Positions 44,739 to 52,399 are shown, counted from the first letter of the stretch. The stretch: DNA of 64,000 nt from UBA1479 sp963976055 (GCA_963976055.1 CAXBJB010000002.1:1-64000); one strand, 5' to 3'. Notes: generated by a model not told the origin, from the sequence alone. Numbers and translations are program-made.

Positions 44739-46165
44739 TGGCAAAGCGTGTCCGCAATCTCTCCAATACCCGAACGGTCGGAGCCGCCGACTTAATCCCG
44801 AAGGCGGGACAGGTGGATTATTGGGACCGCGATCTAAAGGGCTGGGGTCTTCGCGTGTCCACGTCGGGACGTCGAACTTGGTTTGTGATGTATCGGGCGG
44901 ACGGCAGGCGCGAGCGGTTCACCCTGGGGACTTACCCCGCGATGGGTGCGGCAGATGCCCGCGAGAAAGCGTTAGGCGTTCTGCGTTCCCTCGCTAACGG
45001 CGACAACCCCGCCCAGGCCAAGCGCACCGGCAAACTTGTCGATACGTTCGCGGAACTGGCAGAGGGCTATATCCGCTATTATGCCAAGGGCGAAAAGCTG
45101 GCGACCTGGGAAGATGGCCGGAAAATCTGCGAAGCAAACCCCGGTTTTAAGCTGGTGGGCCGTAAGCTGGTCACGCCCGCCGGGTATTCCCCCGATGACC
45201 TGAAAGAGAATGACCGCGCCATCCGCGCTTTCCTGGCCGCGCCAGAGACGCCACCGGCTCCTAACAAGCGGTCATGGCGCAAGGATCAGGACGTAATCGA
45301 CCGGGACTTGTTGCCGGAGTGGCGCTATCGCAAAGCGGACAGCATTACCCGCCTGGACGTGAACAGGGTCTTAGACAAGATTGTAGGTCGCGGTTCGTCC
45401 GTCCAGGCAAACAGGGTCTTAGAAATCATCCGGGTCATGTATTCATGGGCCATCGGAACAAGCCGCGTCGAAATCCACGTTAACCCGTGCCATGAAGTCA
45501 AAAAGCGCCACAAGGAAAAGAGCAAGGAACGGCACCTATCGACGGATGAAATTCCCCTGTTCTGGCCGATGGCGGGCAACGCCGAACACCCGGCCAAGAT
45601 AACCGAAGCGTCCAAGCTGGCGTTGCGATTGATCTTGGCGACGGCGCAGCGCCCCGGCGAAGTCCTGGGGATGCGGAAGGCCGAACTAGACGCCAATTGG
45701 GAAACGTCAAACGATCCTGGCTGGACCATACCGGGCGAGCGCGTCAAGAACGGGCGGACGCACCGCATACCCCTGTCACCCCTGGCCCTGGACCTCTTAC
45801 GGGAAGCCGTGGCGCTATCCGGGGAGTCGCCTTTTGTGTTCCCGTCCCCGAGGGGCAATGGGCCTATGTTGGTTTCTTCCCTATCTCACGCCATCGCCCG
45901 CAGTCAGTTTTTCGGGCTGGAACCCTTCACTCCCCACGACCTCCGGCGGACGGCCTCAACACTGATGGGCCGAAAAGAATGCGGGGTTCGACCGCATATC
46001 GTTTCTCGCGTCCTCAATCACATAGACCAGACGGTTAGAGCAAAGCACTACGACCCTTACGATTACGACGACGAAAAGCGTGAAGCCATGAATGCGTGGA
46101 GCCGTCGCCTTGCCGAATTGATCGAGGGCGGGGCAAGCGTTGTTAGCCTGGAACGGGGGGCGTGA
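44738..46165 (+). CDS. int: Tyrosine recombinase (prophage-type integrase)
   Basis: This 475-residue integrase has an N-terminal arm-binding DUF4102-like domain (KGWGLRVSTSGRRTWFVMYR and RFTLGTYPAMGAADAREKA), a core-binding SAM-like domain and a catalytic domain with Arg in AQRPGEVLGMRK (about 305), HDLRRTA (about 400-406) and the tyrosine in AKHYDPYDYD (about 437). It would recombine attP with the tRNA-Asn attB. ATG 44738 was chosen over TTG 44702, which lies inside the arm-site repeats. The stop overlaps the next gene. Confidence 0.95.
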   Translation: MAKRVRNLSNTRTVGAADLIPKAGQVDYWDRDLKGWGLRVSTSGRRTWFVMYRADGRRERFTLGTYPAMGAADAREKALGVLRSLANGDNPAQAKRTGKLVDTFAELAEGYIRYYAKGEKLATWEDGRKICEANPGFKLVGRKLVTPAGYSPDDLKENDRAIRAFLAAPETPPAPNKRSWRKDQDVIDRDLLPEWRYRKADSITRLDVNRVLDKIVGRGSSVQANRVLEIIRVMYSWAIGTSRVEIHVNPCHEVKKRHKEKSKERHLSTDEIPLFWPMAGNAEHPAKITEASKLALRLILATAQRPGEVLGMRKAELDANWETSNDPGWTIPGERVKNGRTHRIPLSPLALDLLREAVALSGESPFVFPSPRGNGPMLVSSLSHAIARSQFFGLEPFTPHDLRRTASTLMGRKECGVRPHIVSRVLNHIDQTVRAKHYDPYDYDDEKREAMNAWSRRLAELIEGGASVVSLERGA

Positions 46166-46947
46166 TGGTCGAGTTTATCCGAGTCTCCGAAGTGTTCGGG
46201 CGGATGATGGTGGCTTGCTCAAGGGCTTCACTTGGCGCGGCAGCACCGACCCTGACAGACAAACAAATAGACGAGATAGCTGAGTACAACGCGGCGAAAC
46301 AGGAATACCAAACCATTACTGCTCGCTATGCCGAACGCGATAGAGAGGCGGCAAACGGTATGTTGAAATTTAGGGAATCAAAGGGGGAAACAATAACGCC
46401 GCTACCCAAACTGCCACCAAAGCCAAAGCCTTCAAAGCACGTCTTAGAATTTTTGAACTTAGTCGAGGCCCTTGCCGGAACCAGCATATCTAAGGCGGCT
46501 AAAGTTATTGAGGCATATGCGGCGCAAGGTGATCTGCGGACGTTTAGCGAACAATCGGATGGAACATACAAGCGGTATCCGCCCGACCGATACGGGAGCA
46601 TTCAAGAAACGCGGGAATACCCAAGCGGTCAACTCGTATGGACCGGCTGGAACTGGGGGGGCGATAGTTTCCCCATCGCCATCCTGAAAGATGACTACGA
46701 ATATTTCATGCAGCACGGGGAGCCGAGGCCGTTAGAGCAATCAAGCGAAACGCCCCAGAAATCTAGGGGCCTAGACTATTCAATCGTAATCGAAAAGATG
46801 CGGAGAGCGATTAAGAGTGATGCTTCCATCTCAATCCCCTCCGCCGCCGCATTGTTTATAGATGACATTCCAAGCCGGGGCGGGAGCGATGAAAGCCGTA
46901 TCAAGGCCGCAGAGCGGAAGTACTTAAAGAAATATCCAAACGATTAG
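46165..46947 (+). CDS. Element protein of unknown function
   Basis: I do not recognise this 260-residue protein. It is hydrophilic, with a short Pro/Lys stretch (LPKLPPKPKPSKHV, about residues 79-92), a central aromatic segment VWTGWNWGGDSFPIAI (about 158-173) and a basic end (AAERKYLKKYPND). The ATG overlaps the integrase stop, so the two are cotranscribed. An excisionase or accessory recombination role is possible from position only. The codon use is visibly more AT-rich than that of core genes. Confidence 0.6.
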   Translation: MVEFIRVSEVFGRMMVACSRASLGAAAPTLTDKQIDEIAEYNAAKQEYQTITARYAERDREAANGMLKFRESKGETITPLPKLPPKPKPSKHVLEFLNLVEALAGTSISKAAKVIEAYAAQGDLRTFSEQSDGTYKRYPPDRYGSIQETREYPSGQLVWTGWNWGGDSFPIAILKDDYEYFMQHGEPRPLEQSSETPQKSRGLDYSIVIEKMRRAIKSDASISIPSAAALFIDDIPSRGGSDESRIKAAERKYLKKYPND

Positions 46948-47086
46948 ATACGGGGAGCGAATGCCGCTCCCTAACCGCTCCCTTGAAATCCCCAAAACTC
47001 CCAGGAATCTCAACGCGCTAAGTGGCACGTTAGCCTTTGAACGTGAATGGGCCTTATTGCCCGAAACTGACAAAGGAGCCGCGCCC

Positions 47087-47308
47087 ATGAATCTACTTAC
47101 CGTGAAAGAGACGTTGGCGAAAACCGGGTATCGCTCCCGGAATACGCTGGCGGCAAAGGTCCGCAACGAGGGATTCCCGCCCCCTGTCCAAGTAGGCAGT
47201 AACAGGCTTGGGTTTGATGCAGACGAGGTGGACGCATGGCTGGCGTCACGTCCGCGCGGCTTCCTTTGTCCTGTTGGCTGCAACGCCCCCGAACACCAAG
47301 CCGCCTAA
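47087..47308 (+). CDS. AlpA-family helix-turn-helix regulator
   Basis: This 73-residue DNA-binding protein has the MerR/AlpA-like pattern LLTVKETLAKTGYRSRNTLAAKV and then RLGFDADEVDAWLASRP. AlpA-like proteins act as excisionases or activators of integrase genes in satellites and prophages. AAAGGAG 8 bases upstream decides ATG 47087; earlier starts on the frame lack a site. The C-terminus (FLCPVGCNAPEH) has two cysteines. It heads the regulatory and replication block. Confidence 0.85.
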   Translation: MNLLTVKETLAKTGYRSRNTLAAKVRNEGFPPPVQVGSNRLGFDADEVDAWLASRPRGFLCPVGCNAPEHQAA

Positions 47309-47448
47309 CCCCAGACGACCGCCAGAACGGCGGGCGACACTTCGCGCCTTGATGGGAGAACCCCGGAAAAGGATTGGCCCCGAACGTGTGCAACCACGCC
47401 GGGGCCGGAAACTTAATCAGCAATCCGAACACGAAAGGTTCAGACACC

Positions 47449-47637
47449 ATGTTTTTACACGAAACATCCCCCAATCTCAATGACGATGAAACAGCTATGT
47501 CCCTAGGCCGCGTCATTCATCGTATGCGCCAGCGCCGCGCCGATCCCGCGCAAGTCGCACACTTGCAAGACCGGCTGGCCCGGTTGACGGCCTCTCACCC
47601 GATCATCGCCCGGCATTTCGGTTTTGGGGAGGGTTAA
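47449..47637 (+). CDS. Small element protein of unknown function
   Basis: This 62-residue protein is mostly helical and basic (GRVIHRMRQRRADPAQVAH), with no membrane segment. GAAAGG lies about 11 bases upstream of ATG 47449. It ends 3 bases before the next gene. Small basic proteins of this kind are common beside primase genes in satellites, but no function is visible. Confidence 0.5.
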   Translation: MFLHETSPNLNDDETAMSLGRVIHRMRQRRADPAQVAHLQDRLARLTASHPIIARHFGFGEG

Positions 47638-47640
47638 GCC

Positions 47641-47949
47641 ATGAAACAGGATCAGATTACGGCCTTTGTGTTCTGTGACGGGGAAGCCCCCCGGCGAATT
47701 GTCGTCACCGGCAACCGGGTTTGCCGCACCCTTCGGGAACTGGTCAAGGTAGGCCCGAGGGGAACCACGGCGGCGGAAATGTCGTCATGGGCGTTGCGTT
47801 TAAGTGAGTACGTCCGAGTCCTACGCCATGACCACGGCTTGCGGATCGACATGCAGCGCGAGCCAAACTCTGATGGGATTGGCAAGCACGGTCGCTATTT
47901 CCTTCGGGACCGGGTGCAGCTTATCGACCCGGAACGGGAGGCCGCATGA
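47641..47949 (+). CDS. Probable winged-helix protein
   Basis: This 102-residue protein has AEMSSWALRLSEYVRVLRHDHGLRIDM and then HGRYFLRDRVQLIDP, resembling the winged helix of small phage proteins that precede primases or replication genes. No other motif is seen. It overlaps the next gene by ATGA (47946-47949), so the two are translationally coupled. Confidence 0.6.
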   Translation: MKQDQITAFVFCDGEAPRRIVVTGNRVCRTLRELVKVGPRGTTAAEMSSWALRLSEYVRVLRHDHGLRIDMQREPNSDGIGKHGRYFLRDRVQLIDPEREAA

Positions 47950-48257
47950 TGGACGGCGGGAACTTCACCACGGCGGGGGCTTCAGCCCCCGTCACCCCGT
48001 CAGGCGAAGGCGTTGCCCTTCGTTTGTCGGAAGACTGGCAAATCCGCTTTGACCCCTGCCAATGGATGCTCTGTAAGGCCCGAAATTTGCGTTCAGGGCG
48101 CAAGTGGCAACCCGTGGCATACATAGGGGGCAAGAAAGCCTCTCTCTTGCGTATCCTTGCGGAAATGGACGCGGAAATTACCCCAGAGGCCGAAGCGACC
48201 TTAGCAGCTTGGCCCGACACCTTCCGCCAGTGGCGAGCGCAGCGGGAGGGGCGTTAG
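47946..48257 (+). CDS. Small element protein of unknown function
   Basis: This 103-residue protein contains a compact predicted alpha/beta segment (ALRLSEDWQIRFDPCQWML, then KWQPVAYIGGKKASLLRIL) and ends in a charged helix (DTFRQWRAQREGR). I do not recognise it. It sits between the winged-helix gene (ATGA overlap) and the primase gene (stop directly followed by ATG), so it is probably part of a replication operon. Confidence 0.6.
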   Translation: MMDGGNFTTAGASAPVTPSGEGVALRLSEDWQIRFDPCQWMLCKARNLRSGRKWQPVAYIGGKKASLLRILAEMDAEITPEAEATLAAWPDTFRQWRAQREGR

Positions 48258-49247
48258 ATGTTCGGCGCTCACGCCCCGGATTACATCGCGCACCGGCTGG
48301 CCGTCTTTCCGACAGGTGGCGATGATGGCAAGAAACCGCTTGTTAGCAATTACAGCAGAATGGGCTTGCCGGCAGCCCGACGCCTTGTCGAAGGCGGCAG
48401 ATTCGAGGGCGCGAATTTGGCGTTCTGCACCGGACCCCGAACCCGCCTGACCGTGGTGGACGTTGACAGCCCCAAGGATAAGGACCTGGCCGACGCGCTG
48501 GCGATCTACGGCACCACGCCCGTCATTGTCAAAAGCCCCAGCGGATTTCATTTATATTTCCGACACAACGGGGAGCGGCGGAAAGTCCGCGCCCGTGACA
48601 AGATCGACATTCTAGGCGGCGGTATCTGCATCGCCCCGCCGTCTGTTCGCCCGGATCGAGAGAACGGCGCTTATCGGTTCTTAAAAGGTTTCCTTGACGA
48701 CCTCGACCGCCTACCCACCCTAAAATCCCCCGTAGCACTCTCCCAGGCTCGCACGTTGCACGTTTCGACCAGAGGCGTAGAACAGGGCCAACGGAACAGC
48801 TACCTATTCAGGCAGTGCTTAAAAGACCTGGCCGAAGGATGGCCCGCCGATGAACTGCCCGCCCGTGCTTGCGCCTGGAATGAACAGTGTGACCCGCCGC
48901 TACCGGGGGCCGAAGTGATGGCCGTTGCAGCAAAGGCGACTCGCTACCATGACCGGGGCGAGAACTGGATAGGCCGGGAAGCCCGCGCCCATATCACGGT
49001 CAGCGAACTAAGCGACCTTGGCGGCAATGGTGATGCCGTGTTGCTCTTGATGAAAGTCCGGGCCGCGCATGGCTGGCGTTGTGGCGAGCCGTTCCCCTTG
49101 GCGATGGCGTTGGGGGCGGCGCTTGGATGGCACCCCAAGAAATTCCGACAAGTGCGCGGGTTTCTGTGTGAGCGCGATTATCTGCAATGTACCTACCCAG
49201 GCGGCGCTGGCCCCGGCGACCCGGCCCTATATCGGTTGTTGAAATGA
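48258..49247 (+). CDS. Bifunctional DNA primase/polymerase (PrimPol, AEP superfamily)
   Basis: This 329-residue protein has an N-terminal prim-pol domain with the catalytic DxD in LTVVDVDSP (about residues 71-79), followed by KSPSGFHLYFRH (about 94-105) and GGGICIAPPSV. A primase C-terminal-like helical domain follows, with GVEQGQRNSYLFRQCLKDLA (about 174-193). No helicase (Walker) motif is seen, so the element would need the host or another phage for unwinding. The iteron array starts about 145 bases downstream, supporting a replication role. Confidence 0.85.
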   Translation: MFGAHAPDYIAHRLAVFPTGGDDGKKPLVSNYSRMGLPAARRLVEGGRFEGANLAFCTGPRTRLTVVDVDSPKDKDLADALAIYGTTPVIVKSPSGFHLYFRHNGERRKVRARDKIDILGGGICIAPPSVRPDRENGAYRFLKGFLDDLDRLPTLKSPVALSQARTLHVSTRGVEQGQRNSYLFRQCLKDLAEGWPADELPARACAWNEQCDPPLPGAEVMAVAAKATRYHDRGENWIGREARAHITVSELSDLGGNGDAVLLLMKVRAAHGWRCGEPFPLAMALGAALGWHPKKFRQVRGFLCERDYLQCTYPGGAGPGDPALYRLLK

Positions 49248-49391
49248 CCGCGCGAGCGAAATGGCAAAAGGGGGCACGGTTTTACCCCCAATATAACTAT
49301 AACCCCTCCCCCCCTAAATAGGGGCGAGGATCAAAAACAGCCAGAAACCAAATTTGCGCGACTTTCATTTTCAGGACGCCCGAGGCGGGAA

Positions 49392-49656
49392 CTTAATAAA
49401 ACTTAACATCCCAAGGCCCGAGCCGACTTGTCAAAACTTGACATTGGCGCGGCCTGGATAGGGAGCCGCCTGTTAGCAAATGTTAGTATTTCCGACGTCA
49501 CCGCAGGCGGATCGAGAACCTTAAAAAACCTGAAATCCAAACCCGACCGGCGCGAATAAAAAAACTGAAAATAACAACCGGGCGGCTTCGCGGGTGTTGA
49601 AAAAAATTGAAATTTCGTAGCCCCGGCGAGCGGCCCGGATATGCAGTTTTATTAAG
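49392..49656 (+). repeat. Iteron-like array, probable element origin
   Basis: Within the 485-base gene-free stretch 49248-49732, six 18-base AT-rich units lie at 49392, 49427, 49472, 49519, 49555 and 49596, and an inverted one at 49641-49656. A rough consensus is CTTRANAAAACTTGAAAT, with a TTR half-site repeated about 10 bases apart. GC-rich spacers of 17-29 bases separate them, giving a period of 35-47. This resembles a replication origin with iterons next to the primase gene. The first 140 bases of the stretch hold two short G/C hairpins (near 49271 and 49311). Confidence 0.65.
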
Positions 49657-49732
49657 GTTGCGCAGGCCATGACGGACGCCTGCACAGCAGCGGGATATTC
49701 GCCCGAGGCTTACCACTTCATTTAGGAGGCCT

Positions 49733-50374
49733 ATGTTCAGACCCACTTTTGAGCAACCAACTTTTAGAGTAGGGTTGGAAACAGGGGCTCGCATGATGGT
49801 TGTTCGTCTAGTATCCATCCTATTTATATTTATCTTCGTCCGGACTGCGTGTGCGGGGGATGTCTTGAATGTTCTTACGTCCGATATGAAGCCTTTACTT
49901 CAATCGGATCGCGGAAAAATTCAAATGTGCGGGGTCCATTTTTCGGCCGCCCTGTCAGGCTCAAACGAACTGCTCGCTCTGCAAGGTTCAGCAAACCTGT
50001 CATTCTATAAAGGGCGGCTACCAGCTGTTGCGGTCAAGTTTCTGGTTGTCCGAGGCGCTCATGGGCAACTTATTCCCCAGCGCCTTACGCATGCATTTCT
50101 AATGAAGGGTGGCCTTTCGACGGCTGCGTTTCCAGGGCTTCACGGTGAAGATGGAAACTCATGGCTTGCGTTCAACCAGCCCCCACACATCACTCCTGAG
50201 CAAATGATTAAGTTCATCGAGGCAGTGTTTGATAACCCATTTATCGGATTCAATTTTGGAGTAGGGCGCGACTACACATTCCAGCTGCCGGCGCCTGAAT
50301 CATCCAAAATCTACGAAGATGTGATGGCCTGCGTTGGCGCTGGACTCGATCAATTGATTCGAGAAAACCAGTAG
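49733..50374 (+). CDS. Exported element protein of unknown function
   Basis: This protein has up to 213 residues. A signal-like segment (VVRLVSILFIFIFVRTACAG) suggests that the true start is ATG 49793 or 49796, with cleavage after about CA; ATG 49733 has AGGAGG only 3 bases upstream, giving an N-terminal extension. The mature part has SFYKGRLPAVAVKFLVVR and HITPEQMIKFIEAVFDNPF. I do not recognise it. It precedes the endonuclease gene by 4 bases and shares its low GC, so it is probably part of the cargo. Confidence 0.6.
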   Translation: MFRPTFEQPTFRVGLETGARMMVVRLVSILFIFIFVRTACAGDVLNVLTSDMKPLLQSDRGKIQMCGVHFSAALSGSNELLALQGSANLSFYKGRLPAVAVKFLVVRGAHGQLIPQRLTHAFLMKGGLSTAAFPGLHGEDGNSWLAFNQPPHITPEQMIKFIEAVFDNPFIGFNFGVGRDYTFQLPAPESSKIYEDVMACVGAGLDQLIRENQ

Positions 50375-50378
50375 GGCC

Positions 50379-51125
50379 ATGACCTCACCCCGCAACACAT
50401 ATGCAACAGCCAAGCTGCTTCTGCTCTGCACTGTTTTGTGTCTAGTGCCGGCCGTACTGAGGGCCGAGCCACCGACCAACTTTGATAATGCCAAGGATGC
50501 GGCTGTATCGCTTTGGTGGGAAATTGGCCCCGCCACCTTCTATTGCGGTTGCCCATATCGGGAGGCAACGCCAGAGGAAAAGAAAATCCGTTCCGGCAAC
50601 CTCTGGGTTATCGGTTCAGTCTGCGGCTATCAGGCCAAGGATGCGACCACTTCTAAGGGAAAGCCCAACGCCAGATCTATGCGGATCGAGTGGGAACACA
50701 TCGTTCCTGCCGACTGGATTGCGACCGGCTTCGGGTGCCGCGACCAGACCCGTTCCGAATGCCGGGCCATCCCAGGCTACGACCAAGCCGAGGGGGACTT
50801 GTTCAACCTCGTTCCCTCTGTGGGAGAGTTGAACGGGGACCGCAGTAGCAAGCTCTATGGGATCATCGACGGCGAGCCCCGCGAGTACGGGGCCTGTGAC
50901 TTTGAGGTTGCGGACGTGGCCGAGCCCAAGGAGGCCGTCAGGGGCGACGTGGCGCGCGTGTGGCTCTATATGGCTGATAAGTATGGCGTGACGCTTTCCG
51001 CCGATTACAGGGCCATGTTGGAGGGGTGGAGCGCCGCCGATCCGGTTTCAGAGGCCGAGCGGCGCAGGCACGATGTTATTGCGAATGAGATGGGATGGGG
51101 TAATCGGTTCATCACAGAGCAATGA
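50379..51125 (+). CDS. Secreted endonuclease I (EndA/Vvn family)
   Basis: This 248-residue exported nuclease has a signal peptide (LLLLCTVLCLVPAVLRA) and the endonuclease I domain with the catalytic motif RIEWEHIVPADW (about residues 102-113), GDLFNLVPSVGELN-type sequence and paired cysteines. The family cuts DNA and RNA non-specifically in the periplasm or outside the cell. The first 15 residues (MTSPRNTYATAKLL) resemble the start of the small gene at 51561. Neighbours are a Rap1a/Tai-like protein and another exported protein. Confidence 0.88.
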   Translation: MTSPRNTYATAKLLLLCTVLCLVPAVLRAEPPTNFDNAKDAAVSLWWEIGPATFYCGCPYREATPEEKKIRSGNLWVIGSVCGYQAKDATTSKGKPNARSMRIEWEHIVPADWIATGFGCRDQTRSECRAIPGYDQAEGDLFNLVPSVGELNGDRSSKLYGIIDGEPREYGACDFEVADVAEPKEAVRGDVARVWLYMADKYGVTLSADYRAMLEGWSAADPVSEAERRRHDVIANEMGWGNRFITEQ

Positions 51126-51158
51126 CTTCGAACGCCATCGTGACATTGGGGAAATAGT

Positions 51159-51530
51159 ATGCCGGCCCGTTTTTCGATTTTGTTTGGAAGCATGTTGGTT
51201 GCAGCTTTTTTACCTTTGACAGAAGCAAAGGCAGAGGCGCCAAAATCCGTTCAAGATTTTGTCGAAGCCTGCAAAAATGGTCACCCGTCGTTTTTATACT
51301 GCATCGGAGTTGCGAACGGGGTGCTCGCTACCATGGGCCTAGTTGGTACATTGCAAGGTAAAAACGCTGATTCACGTTTACCTGCCCATTGTGCTCCAAA
51401 TTTCGTTTCAAATGGTCAGGCGATACAAGCATTTCAAAATTGGGCGCAGGCTAACCCTAAAGCTTGGCAACTTGATGGACAGTACGGTCTCATGATTGCA
51501 ATTGAACAAACTTGGCCCTGTAAACAGTGA
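51159..51530 (+). CDS. Rap1a/Tai-like periplasmic protein
   Basis: This 123-residue exported protein has a signal peptide (FSILFGSMLVAAFLPLTEAK) and the Rap1a/Tai pattern: FVEACKNG, YCIGVANGVLATM, a central cysteine in HCAPNF, QNWAQANPKAW and a final TWPC. Rap1a/Tai proteins neutralise type VI secretion amidases in the periplasm, but many homologues have no known partner. GGGGA lies 6 bases before the ATG. It follows the endonuclease by 33 bases; whether it protects against that nuclease is unknown. Confidence 0.75.
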   Translation: MPARFSILFGSMLVAAFLPLTEAKAEAPKSVQDFVEACKNGHPSFLYCIGVANGVLATMGLVGTLQGKNADSRLPAHCAPNFVSNGQAIQAFQNWAQANPKAWQLDGQYGLMIAIEQTWPCKQ

Positions 51531-51560
51531 ATCTCATTGCTATTACGTATCATCGCTGAG

Positions 51561-51758
51561 ATGCCTTCCCAGCGCGACATATACGCCACGGCCAAACTGC
51601 TGGTGGACCGCCACGGCCTGGACGGAGCCAGGGACCATTGCCGCGACCGTGTAGAGGCGTTGACGGCGGAAGGCGACAAGATGGGCGCTCACGTCTGGGA
51701 CCAGGTGCGCCTGGCCCTGCTGGACCTGTCACCCGCCCCAGGTGGCCCGATCAATTAG
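51561..51758 (+). CDS. Small conserved-type protein of unknown function
   Basis: This 65-residue protein reads DIYATAKLLVDRHGLDGARDH and then GAHVWDQVRLALLDL, a pattern I associate with a widespread short alphaproteobacterial family of unknown function. There is no signal or membrane segment. ATG 51561 gives the usual MPSQRDIY start. Its first codons resemble those of the endonuclease gene. It is the last gene before the right end of the element; 51759-51886 holds only short hairpins. Confidence 0.65.
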   Translation: MPSQRDIYATAKLLVDRHGLDGARDHCRDRVEALTAEGDKMGAHVWDQVRLALLDLSPAPGGPIN

Positions 51759-51886
51759 CGAGACGATCCCACGGGTATTTCTGGACCCGTAAAAAGGCCG
51801 GTCGATTCGTCGCGGGATCGACGCTGGCGAGACGTGGGGAATCAGGGCCGGGGAGGGGGCGGAAATAGCCTGAAACCGTGTCGCCG

Positions 51887-51908
51887 TGGCACCTATATGG
51901 CACCTAAA
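51887..51908. repeat. Integrase arm-type sites, right end
   Basis: TGGCACCTA occurs at 51887-51895 and 51898-51906, again 11 bases apart and in the same direction as the left pair. It lies about 38 bases inside the right attachment repeat, versus 131 bases on the left. Confidence 0.65.
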
Positions 51909-51910
51909 TC

Positions 51911-51947
51911 AACAAGGGGCCAGCCCATTACAGGCTAACCCCTTGTT
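51911..51947 (-). terminator. Element-borne terminator for tRNA-Asn
   Basis: A 9-bp stem (51911-51919 with 51939-51947) with an inner GCC/GGC pair follows the tRNA 3' end on the minus strand. It takes the place of the host terminator now displaced to 44474-44509. The T-run is weak. Confidence 0.55.
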
Positions 51948-52001
51948 TTAATTGGCTCCGGCGGCAAGACTCGAACTTGCGACAAGTCGGTTAACAGCCG
52001 A
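51946..52001. repeat. Right attachment-site repeat
   Basis: This is identical over 56 bases to 44506-44561. It forms the 3' half of the intact tRNA-Asn, so that half is supplied by the element after integration. Confidence 0.9.
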
Positions 52002-52028
52002 CTGCTCTACCAACTGAGCTACGCCGGA
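51953..52028 (-). tRNA. tRNA-Asn (GTT)
   Basis: This 76-nt tRNA includes encoded CCA. The acceptor arms TCCGGCG and CGCCGGA pair fully, the anticodon loop reads CTGTTAA (anticodon GTT) and the T arm is GCAAG-TTCGAGT-CTTGC. It is the integration site of the element. It lies just downstream of tRNA-Cys on the same strand. Confidence 0.97.
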
Positions 52029-52035
52029 TCAGGCG

Positions 52036-52109
52036 TGGAGGCGCGGACCGGAATCGAACCGGTGTACACGGCTTTGCAGGCCGCTGCGTAGCCACTCCGC
52101 CACCGCGCC
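52036..52109 (-). tRNA. tRNA-Cys (GCA)
   Basis: This 74-nt tRNA includes encoded CCA. The acceptor arms GGCGCGG and CCGCGCC pair, the anticodon loop is CTGCAAA (anticodon GCA) and the T arm has GGTTCGATTCC. It is transcribed with tRNA-Asn, 7 bases apart, towards the element. A partial promoter (TTGCTT, 17 bases, TATGTA) is visible on the minus strand near 52210-52250, with low confidence. Confidence 0.97.
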
Positions 52110-52399
52110 CCAGATGGCACCAAAGTGCCGGGGCTTAATCCCCCAGGAAACGACTCCGTTGCGGAGGTCCCTTCCAAGGGCCAGGCTGACCGGCTTCGGC
52201 CCACAGAGGGCGGGACATTACATACTGGCCCCCCGGTGGTCAAGCAACTGTTCCGGCGAATTTTCAGGCACCGGAAATGGCCTGGAAAAGGGCGCTGCAA
52301 CGCGCGCCGCCATTGTGTTCGCCGACGGCTGGGACTATACAGAATTCAGCCAAATCGGGCCCCGGCCGGCCCGTTCCAACGCGAAGGAGAACCGGCGAC

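Larger units (their letters stand above)
44506..52001. mobile_element. Integrative element of about 7.44 kb in tRNA-Asn
   Basis: The element is bounded by a perfect 56-bp direct repeat whose copies are 7440 bases apart. It carries an integrase next to the left end, paired arm-type repeats near both ends, an AlpA-like regulator, small ORFs, a primase-polymerase, an iteron-like array and secreted cargo genes. GC is lower than in the flanks, especially from 46.2 to 47 kb and from 49.2 to 51.5 kb. No capsid, terminase, relaxase or transposase is visible. It is therefore best described as a satellite-like or plasmid-like integrative element. Confidence 0.9.

Noticed and set aside
46961..47086. N-terminal extension of the AlpA-like protein
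   Set aside because: The frame is open, but a clear ribosome site precedes ATG 47087 and the regulator domain begins exactly there.
44738..49247. Complete prophage
   Set aside because: No capsid, portal, terminase, tail or lysis gene is found in the 7.4 kb; only integration, regulation and replication functions are visible.
49392..49656. CRISPR array
   Set aside because: The units are short, imperfect and AT-rich, spacers vary in length from 17 to 29 and are short, and no cas gene is present. Iterons fit better.
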